From contig NZ_CP149940.1 in NCBI RefSeq assembly GCF_037948395.1, forward strand, positions 5,281,070 through 5,345,069: a DNA stretch of 64,000 nucleotides, read 5' to 3'. Position numbers and translations under genes: made by a program. Shown here in pieces: positions 58,531 through 64,000 of the stretch (its first letter is position 1; each line of letters starts with the position of its first letter). The notes under the pieces were generated by a model. The model was not told where the DNA came from, searched no databases, and saw only the letters and a list, made by a program, of their open reading frames with translations. Origin of the DNA: Serratia nevei. Its GTDB lineage: Bacteria > Pseudomonadota > Gammaproteobacteria > Enterobacterales > Enterobacteriaceae.

Positions 58531-59331
58531 CTAATCCAGGATCAGCGTATCGCCGGTGGCTGGCGAGATCCCTGCCGGCAGCCATAGCTGGCCCCAGGCG
58601 CCGGTACAGTGGCAGCCCATGATCTTTTCCGGCGGATACTGCCGTAAAAAACGGCGGACGCGCCAGAGCGTGCGCGGGGAAGCGCAGCGTAGATGAAAAC
58701 CGCCGATCAGGGCGTGGATCCGATCGATCCCGGTGATTTTCTGGCAATGGCGCACGATATTGACGATCCCGCGGTGCCCGCAGCCGGTCACGATCACCAG
58801 ACCTCGATCCGATTTGTAAATCAGCACCCCTTCGTCGATCACGTAATCTACCGCCGCGTTTTCCCCGGCGATCACCCCGTAGGCGCGCGGGGCGGGTACC
58901 GCGATTTCGCCTGACCACATAAAGCGATCGCCGATCGCCAGCGGTTCGCGGCTGTAGTGCATGCGGTGGCGCGAGTAGTCGATATCCAAGGAGAGCTTTT
59001 TGATTTTGCGGGTGTGGCCCAGCACCTTCAGCGCCGCATAGCGTTCATCCCCGATCTGCGGGTGGCAGATGATGCGGCTGTTGTCCGGCAGCCAGGCGAC
59101 GCCGCCGCAGTGGTCATAGTGGCCGTGGGAGAGCACTGTTGCGGTAATACGGGAGAGATCGACGCCCATCAGCGCCGCATTGCGCAGAAAGCTGTCGTCG
59201 GGGCCGGTATCGAACAGTATGGACGTCGTCTCATCCTCAATCAGCAGGCTTAGCCCGGCCTTGGCCTGCAATAATGGGTCGGCGCCGGCGGCGCGGCGGT
59301 TTTCCAGCAGTACCTTGAGGGTCAATGCCAT
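58531..59331 (-). CDS. metallo-beta-lactamase-fold hydrolase
   Basis: The 266-aa protein has the zinc-binding HxHxDH motif as SHGHYDHCGG (about residues 68-77), preceded by ILFDTGPDDSFLRNA, and further metal ligands in VIVTGCGHRGIVNIV and LIGGFHL. It resembles the MBL group annotated as 7,8-dihydropterin-6-methyl-4-(beta-D-ribofuranosyl)-aminobenzene-5'-phosphate synthase-like. The function is not established. It lies alone between the transporter and mnmE. Confidence 0.85.
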   Translation of the reverse strand: MALTLKVLLENRRAAGADPLLQAKAGLSLLIEDETTSILFDTGPDDSFLRNAALMGVDLSRITATVLSHGHYDHCGGVAWLPDNSRIICHPQIGDERYAALKVLGHTRKIKKLSLDIDYSRHRMHYSREPLAIGDRFMWSGEIAVPAPRAYGVIAGENAAVDYVIDEGVLIYKSDRGLVIVTGCGHRGIVNIVRHCQKITGIDRIHALIGGFHLRCASPRTLWRVRRFLRQYPPEKIMGCHCTGAWGQLWLPAGISPATGDTLILD

Positions 59332-59426
59332 GTTGACTCGTTCCTGAGAGAGATTCCTGACTTTTCAGTATAGCGTGGAGGGCGGTAGCGGCTCTGTGAG
59401 CCGGCGCGCAGAGCGAGCGCGGGAAA

Positions 59427-59461
59427 GAAAAACGGCCGGAACAAGGGTTTGTCCCGGCCGT
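59427..59461 (-). terminator. mnmE terminator
   Basis: On the minus strand the stem ACGGCCGGGACAA / TTGTTCCGGCCGT (one mismatch-tolerant G-T pair) is followed by TTTTTC, 17 bp after the mnmE stop. Confidence 0.88.
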
Positions 59462-59478
59462 GAAGGCGTCTGGCGGCG

Positions 59479-60843
59479 TTATTTACCGATACAGAAGCTG
59501 GAGAAGATGCGGCCCAGCAGGTCGTCGGAGGTGAATTCGCCGGTGATTTCACTCAAGGCCAGCTGCGCCTGGCGCAGCTCCTCGGCCAACAGCTCGCCCG
59601 CGTAAGCGCTCACTAACTGTTCTTTGCCTTGTACCAGGTGCTGTGCCGCCAGCTCCAGCGCCTGCAGGTGGCGACGGCGCGCCAGGAAGCCGCCTTCCAT
59701 GTTGCTGGTGAAGCCCATGCTCTGTTTCAGATGATCGCGCAGCACATCGACGCCTTCGCCGGTGCGCGCCGACAGGCGAATAAGTGAGTGGTTGTTCACT
59801 TCTGTCAGACCCAGCGTTTCACCGGTGATGTCGGCTTTGTTGCGCACCACGGTGATCGGCAGCGTGCCCGGAAGGCGCGCCATAAACTCCGGCCAAATCT
59901 CCGCCGGCTCGGTGGCGGCGGTGGTGGTGCCGTCAACCATAAACAGCACTCTGTCGGCCTGTTCGATCTCGTTCCAGGCACGTTCGATACCGATACGCTC
60001 AACTTCGTCGCTGGCGTCGCGCAGGCCGGCGGTGTCGATGATGTGCAGCGGCATGCCGTCGATATGGATATGTTCGCGCAGGACGTCGCGGGTGGTGCCG
60101 GCGATATCGGTGACGATCGCCGCCTCGCGCCCGGCTAACGCATTGAGCAGGCTGGATTTACCGGCGTTGGGACGCCCGGCGATCACCACCTTCATCCCTT
60201 CGCGCAGCAGGCTGCCCTGGCGCGCTTCGCCGCGCACGCTGTCCAGATCCGCCATTACGTCGTTGAGCTGCGCCTCGATTTTACCGTCGGACAGGAAGTC
60301 GATTTCCTCGTCGGGGAAGTCGATCGCCGCTTCCACGTAGATTCGCAGGTGAGTGAGCGCTTCCACGAGCTGGTGGATGCGGGTGGAGAAGGCGCCCTGC
60401 AGCGAGTTCATCGCCGAACGTGCCGCCTGCTCGGAGCTGGCGTCGATCAGATCGGCAATCGCTTCGGCCTGCGCCAAATCGAGTTTGTCGTTGAGGAACG
60501 CGCGTTCGGAGAACTCGCCGGGCCGTGCGATGCGCACGTCGGGCAGCGCCAGCACGCGCTTGAGCAACAGATCGAGGATCACCGGCCCGCCGTGGCCCTG
60601 CAGTTCCAGCACGTCTTCGCCGGTAAAGGAGTTCGGCCCCGGGAACCACAGCGCGATGCCCTGATCGAGGGTGGCGCCCGTGGCGTCGCGGAACGGCAGA
60701 TAGTCAGCGTAGCGCGGCTTCGGCAGCTTGCCGAGCAACGCCTGGGCGACGTCTTTGGCCTGGCTTCCGGAAATGCGCAGAATGCCGACGCCGCCGCGTC
60801 CCGGCGGGGTGGCTTGGGCTACGATGGTATCGGTGGTGCTCAT
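59479..60843 (-). CDS. mnmE: tRNA uridine-5-carboxymethylaminomethyl GTPase MnmE
   Basis: MnmE (TrmE) partners MnmG in modifying U34 of tRNAs. The 454-aa length equals E. coli. The N-terminal formyl-THF-binding domain contains [25 protein letters not shown] (cited in part, [15 protein letters not shown]). The G domain has P-loop [14 protein letters not shown] near residue 220, DTAG and NKAD. The C-terminus ends in the essential CIGK. It is separated from its functional partner mnmG by about 30 kb, as in E. coli. Confidence 0.98.
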   Translation of the reverse strand: MSTTDTIVAQATPPGRGGVGILRISGSQAKDVAQALLGKLPKPRYADYLPFRDATGATLDQGIALWFPGPNSFTGEDVLELQGHGGPVILDLLLKRVLALPDVRIARPGEFSERAFLNDKLDLAQAEAIADLIDASSEQAARSAMNSLQGAFSTRIHQLVEALTHLRIYVEAAIDFPDEEIDFLSDGKIEAQLNDVMADLDSVRGEARQGSLLREGMKVVIAGRPNAGKSSLLNALAGREAAIVTDIAGTTRDVLREHIHIDGMPLHIIDTAGLRDASDEVERIGIERAWNEIEQADRVLFMVDGTTTAATEPAEIWPEFMARLPGTLPITVVRNKADITGETLGLTEVNNHSLIRLSARTGEGVDVLRDHLKQSMGFTSNMEGGFLARRRHLQALELAAQHLVQGKEQLVSAYAGELLAEELRQAQLALSEITGEFTSDDLLGRIFSSFCIGK

Positions 60844-60872
60844 AACGGTTCTCTCTGACGATTAAGATGCAA

Positions 60873-60896
60873 AAAGGCGGTCTAATGACCGCCTTT
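60873..60896 (-). terminator. terminator or attenuator between yidC and mnmE
   Basis: On the minus strand AAAGGCGGTC / GACCGCCTTT with loop ATTA is followed by TT, making a T5 run. It would end or reduce read-through from yidC into mnmE. Confidence 0.75.
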
Positions 60897-60939
60897 GGTG
60901 TGACTGCAAGGGTCGGCGCGCCGAACCCCTACAATACGC

Positions 60940-62577
60940 TTAGCTTTTTTTCTTGTCGCGGCTGTGCAGACCGCGTTTTTCCAGACCACGGTAAATCAGC
61001 TGCTGCTGCAGGATGGTCACCAGGTTACTGACGATGTAGTACAGTACCAGACCGGACGGGAACCACAGGAAGAACACTGTGAAGATCACCGGCATGAAGG
61101 TCATGATTTTCTGCTGCATCGGGTCAGTCACGGTGGTCGGCGACATCTTCTGAATGAAGAACATTGTCACGCCCATCAGGATTGGCAGGATGTAGTACGG
61201 GTCTTGCGCCGACAGGTCATGGATCCACAGGGCGAACGGCGCGTGGCGCAACTCGACCGAACCCATCAGCATGTAGTACAGCGCCAGGAAGATCGGCATC
61301 TGAATGATCAGCGGCAGGCAGCCGCCGAGCGGGTTCACTTTCTCCGCCTTGTACAGCGCCATCATCTCTTGGCTCATGCGCTGTTTGTCATCGCCGATGC
61401 GCTCGCGCATCGCCTGCAGCTTCGGCTGCAGCATGCGCATTTTCGCCATCGAGGTGTACTGCGCCTTGGTCAGCGGGTACATGATGCCGCGCACGATGAA
61501 GGTGATGATTATGATGGAGAAGCCCCAGTTACCGATAAAGCCGTGGATGAACTTCAGCAGTTTGAACAGCGGCTGGGAGATGAACCACAGCCAACCGTAA
61601 TCCACGGTCAGGTCCAGGTGCGGCGCCAGCTGGGCCATCTGGTCCTGCAGCTCCGGGCCGACCCACAGGGTCGCGTTCAGCTGCTGCTGAGCGCCCGGCT
61701 GCACCACGACCGGCGTAGATTTGAAGCCGATGGTGGACAGGTTGTCGCCCGGTTTGGCGGTGTAGAAGGTGTTGTCACCCTTGGTCGCCGGTACCCACGC
61801 GGTGGCGAAGTACTGTTGCAGCATGGCGACCCAACCGTCTTTGGTGGTGACGCTCAGGTTTTCGTCTTTGTCGAATGCGTATTTCTGGTACTTGTCATCG
61901 CTGGACGAGTACGCCGCGCCGCGGAAGGTGTGCAGTGCGAAGTTGCTGCTGCCGGTGTCGCGGTGCTTAGGCAATTCGGTGGTCTGCTTCAGCTGGCCGA
62001 ACAGGGTCAGCTCCAGCGGCGTCGCGCCTTTGTTGTCGATGCTGTAATCCACGCCGACCGCATAGTGATCGCGTTTGAGCACGAAGGTCTTGGTGTAGAC
62101 CGCGCCGTCTTTATCGGTGTAGGTCAGCGGGATGCGCAGCTCGTCCTGGCCTTCCGGCAGGGTGTAGCTGTCCTGCGCCGCCTGATACAGCGGGCGTTCG
62201 CCGTTGGCCGGGTTGTCCGGGCCGTTTTTACCGGTCAGGCCGCTTTGCGCCTGATAGACGAATGACGGAGTGGTTTCCAGCAGTTGGAACGGAGTCGATG
62301 AACCCAGAGTATCCGGGTAGGCCAACAGTTTAGCCTGCTCGATATCGCCACCACGGGTGTTGATGGTCAGTGACAGCACGTCGGTGTTCACGGTAATCAG
62401 CTTACCCTGACCACTGGCTGGCACGGCCTGGCTGGCGGCATCACCGGCTACTGCGTTCGAAGTCTGTTGCGTGGTCTGTGCGGCCGGCTGCGGAGCGTTG
62501 TCCGTTTGCCATGCCTGCCAGATCATGAAAGACACGAACAGCAGAGCGATGAGGAGAAGATTGCGTTGCGAATCCAT
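60940..62577 (-). CDS. yidC: membrane protein insertase YidC
   Basis: YidC inserts and folds inner-membrane proteins, alone or with SecYEG. Subunits a and c of the ATP synthase encoded in this window are known clients in E. coli. The 545-aa protein (E. coli 548) starts with the N-terminal anchor [20 protein letters not shown], followed by the large periplasmic domain and the five conserved C-terminal helices with the hydrophilic-groove Arg in [15 protein letters not shown]. It follows yidD after 2 bp. Confidence 0.98.
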   Translation of the reverse strand: MDSQRNLLLIALLFVSFMIWQAWQTDNAPQPAAQTTQQTSNAVAGDAASQAVPASGQGKLITVNTDVLSLTINTRGGDIEQAKLLAYPDTLGSSTPFQLLETTPSFVYQAQSGLTGKNGPDNPANGERPLYQAAQDSYTLPEGQDELRIPLTYTDKDGAVYTKTFVLKRDHYAVGVDYSIDNKGATPLELTLFGQLKQTTELPKHRDTGSSNFALHTFRGAAYSSSDDKYQKYAFDKDENLSVTTKDGWVAMLQQYFATAWVPATKGDNTFYTAKPGDNLSTIGFKSTPVVVQPGAQQQLNATLWVGPELQDQMAQLAPHLDLTVDYGWLWFISQPLFKLLKFIHGFIGNWGFSIIIITFIVRGIMYPLTKAQYTSMAKMRMLQPKLQAMRERIGDDKQRMSQEMMALYKAEKVNPLGGCLPLIIQMPIFLALYYMLMGSVELRHAPFALWIHDLSAQDPYYILPILMGVTMFFIQKMSPTTVTDPMQQKIMTFMPVIFTVFFLWFPSGLVLYYIVSNLVTILQQQLIYRGLEKRGLHSRDKKKS

Positions 62578-62579
62578 CG

Positions 62580-62837
62580 TTAGTGTTCTCTGTTATCGTC
62601 GGTTTTTGGCGGCACCGGATCATCGCCACCTGGGTTCAAAGGGTGGCATTTTAATACGCGTTTCAATGCTAACCAACTGCCTTTTATCATGCCAAACCTG
62701 CTTAATGCCTCAATTGCGTAATGAGAGCATGTCGGCTGGAAGCGACAACGAGGCCCTAGCAGCGGACTGATGACGAGCTGATAGGCCCGCACCAGCCCGA
62801 TCAGGATGCGGGAGCCTGGCGACAGTGGCGACGCCAT
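62580..62837 (-). CDS. yidD: membrane protein insertion efficiency factor YidD
   Basis: YidD is a small membrane-associated protein that assists YidC. The 85-aa sequence has the family block [16 protein letters not shown] and [12 protein letters not shown]. Its start lies inside the 3' end of rnpA (37-nt overlap), the conserved arrangement. Confidence 0.96.
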   Translation of the reverse strand: MASPLSPGSRILIGLVRAYQLVISPLLGPRCRFQPTCSHYAIEALSRFGMIKGSWLALKRVLKCHPLNPGGDDPVPPKTDDNREH

Positions 62838-63160
62838 AATTTATCCAAAGCTTCCGTCAGCGCGCGGTTATCCAAATCCGCTATCCCCTTTTTGGCCACC
62901 ACGACAAAATCCATCGCCGGTAATTCGTGCTGGCGCAGGCGGAAGCTTTCGCGGGTTAGGCGTTTGATCCGATTACGCTCGTGCGCGCGTTTGACGTGTT
63001 TTTTGGCGACGGTAAGACCGATGCGGGGATGCCCCAGCTGGTTCAGGCGGCCGAGGATGGTGATTTGCGGCGTGCCAGCCCGTTGTGGCTGCTGGAAGAC
63101 GAAAGTGAAATGAGTGGGAGTTAACAAACGTAACTCCCTGGGAAAAGCGAGCTTAACCAC
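62801..63160 (-). CDS. rnpA: ribonuclease P protein component
   Basis: RnpA binds the RNase P RNA and aids 5' maturation of tRNAs. The 119-aa protein equals E. coli in length, with the RNR motif in [20 protein letters not shown] (cited in full, 20 residues). The start is GTG at 63160, as in E. coli. It lies 17 bp after rpmH. Confidence 0.97.
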   Translation of the reverse strand: MVKLAFPRELRLLTPTHFTFVFQQPQRAGTPQITILGRLNQLGHPRIGLTVAKKHVKRAHERNRIKRLTRESFRLRQHELPAMDFVVVAKKGIADLDNRALTEALDKLWRRHCRQAPAS

Positions 63161-63177
63161 TCAGCGGGTTAGCTTTA

Positions 63178-63330
<153 letters not shown>

Positions 63331-63422
63331 CTAAACTTAAAATAATTACTGATCAGTAAACGCGTTTGGCTACTCGGCGTGAAGATGACCGACGCCTCAA
63401 TCGCAATACATAAAGAAGCGGG

Positions 63423-63451
63423 ATTGTAATAATTGTACAGTCCTGAGTCAA
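63423..63451 (-). promoter_or_regulatory. rpmH promoter
   Basis: On the minus strand -35 TTGACT (63446-63451), a 17-bp spacer and -10 TACAAT (63423-63428) form a near-consensus sigma-70 promoter about 100 bp upstream of rpmH. The 63319-63600 stretch otherwise holds the rpmH leader and no gene. Confidence 0.85.
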
Positions 63452-63600
63452 TTCGCATCGCGCCAGCCTACCTGGTTGTCTGCCAATAACGGAACAAAAT
63501 CCGGTCTTGGCCCGTGGTCACCGCAGAATCCTGTCTGGCTAATGACGCACCATAAGGAACCAGGTATCACACGTAGGGCGAAGATTATACGGACTCGGGG

Positions 63601-64000
63601 TGAAATCGCAAGGATCCCCGTGAGATCCTTTGCGCGCGATCTCAGGATCCGGCGTGGATAACAGGGTATAACCGGTTGACAATGTAAAAAACGCGGGGCA
63701 GCGGCCGGGATCTGCGCGGCCATTCGGCGCCGGCGGTGAAAAGATCGCCGCCGGCTGCGGCCTGTGGATAAAATGGATCTAATCTGTGAGGAAGGGGAGG
63801 ATCTCTTGCGCGGATTGCGCTATGATCCGTCATTCCGATCGCGATCCCTCATACCGGGATCGTGAGGGACACAAACCGTGAAAGGCGGTTCGCATCCCCC
63901 ACAGGCAAACAGCCGATGCCGGGTATGTGTCAAAAATCATGAGTTATAAAAAAGTTGCCCGTTTCTTTTCTTTATTGATCTTGTTCGAGTGGAGTCCGCC
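63601..64000 (+). promoter_or_regulatory. dnaA promoter and leader region
   Basis: This region precedes dnaA, whose start codon I infer to be the next base after the window: the final bases TTCGAGTGGAGTCCGCC match the E. coli sequence directly before the dnaA GTG, with GGAG at 63991-63994. It contains a perfect DnaA box TGTGGATAA (63763-63771), a one-mismatch box CGTGGATAA (63653-63661), and 11 GATC sites between 63613 and 63861. This fits DnaA autoregulation and SeqA/Dam control. TATGAT at 63821-63826 is a candidate -10. No gene lies within it. Confidence 0.85.

Noticed and set aside
56155..59331. integrative island inserted at the tRNA 3' end
   Set aside because: The foreign genes lie on the 5' side of the tRNA, no integrase is present, and I found no repeat of the tRNA 3' end nearby.

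Overview
The window is chromosomal DNA of an enterobacterium, most likely Serratia (S. marcescens or a close relative). Proteins read as close orthologues of E. coli K-12 proteins, gene order is that of the enterobacterial replication-origin region, and most coding sequence looks GC-rich (near 60% by eye). Species assignment rests on recall of protein sequences, not on a search.

Layout, left to right. (1) 0-7.9 kb: spf (Spot 42 RNA), polA, yihG, dsbA-srkA, yihD, mobA-mobB. (2) 7.9-13.4 kb: a complete rRNA operon on the minus strand (16S, tRNA-Glu, 23S, 5S) with P1/P2 promoters, boxA and terminator. (3) 13.5-23.6 kb: yieP, hsrA, the ribose operon rbsDACBKR with two identical RbsR-type operators, and kup. 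(4) 23.8-29.3 kb: ravA-viaA, asnA, asnC, mioC and a complete oriC. (5) 29.3-43.2 kb: mnmG, rsmG, the nine-gene ATP synthase operon, glmU-glmS. (6) 43.3-48.1 kb: Pho-box controlled pstSCAB-phoU. (7) 48.2-56 kb: an amino-acid ABC transporter with no ATPase gene, yieH, a Nudix hydrolase, adeP, a secreted hydrolase-like protein, chrR, yieE. (8) 56.1-59.3 kb: the accessory segment: a serine-type tRNA gene with a doubled anticodon stem, an AT-rich gene of unknown function, an amino-acid transporter, and a metallo-beta-lactamase-fold protein. (9) 59.4-64 kb: mnmE, yidC, yidD, rnpA, rpmH, and the dnaA control region; the last base appears to be the one immediately before the dnaA start codon.

How it fits together. 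oriC lies at about 29.1 kb. The rRNA, rbs, kup, dsbA and polA genes to its left and the atp, glm and pst genes to its right are all transcribed away from it. DnaA boxes sit in oriC and upstream of mioC, polA and dnaA, and Dam sites are dense in both oriC and the dnaA leader. Most of the window is conserved core genome encoding translation, energy, cell-wall precursor and phosphate functions.

The two most unusual points are the tRNA of 102 nt at 56.2 kb, whose anticodon stem is 11 bp instead of 5, beside a low-GC pair of genes, and the rRNA operon, whose upstream flank matches E. coli rrnC and whose downstream flank matches E. coli rrnA.
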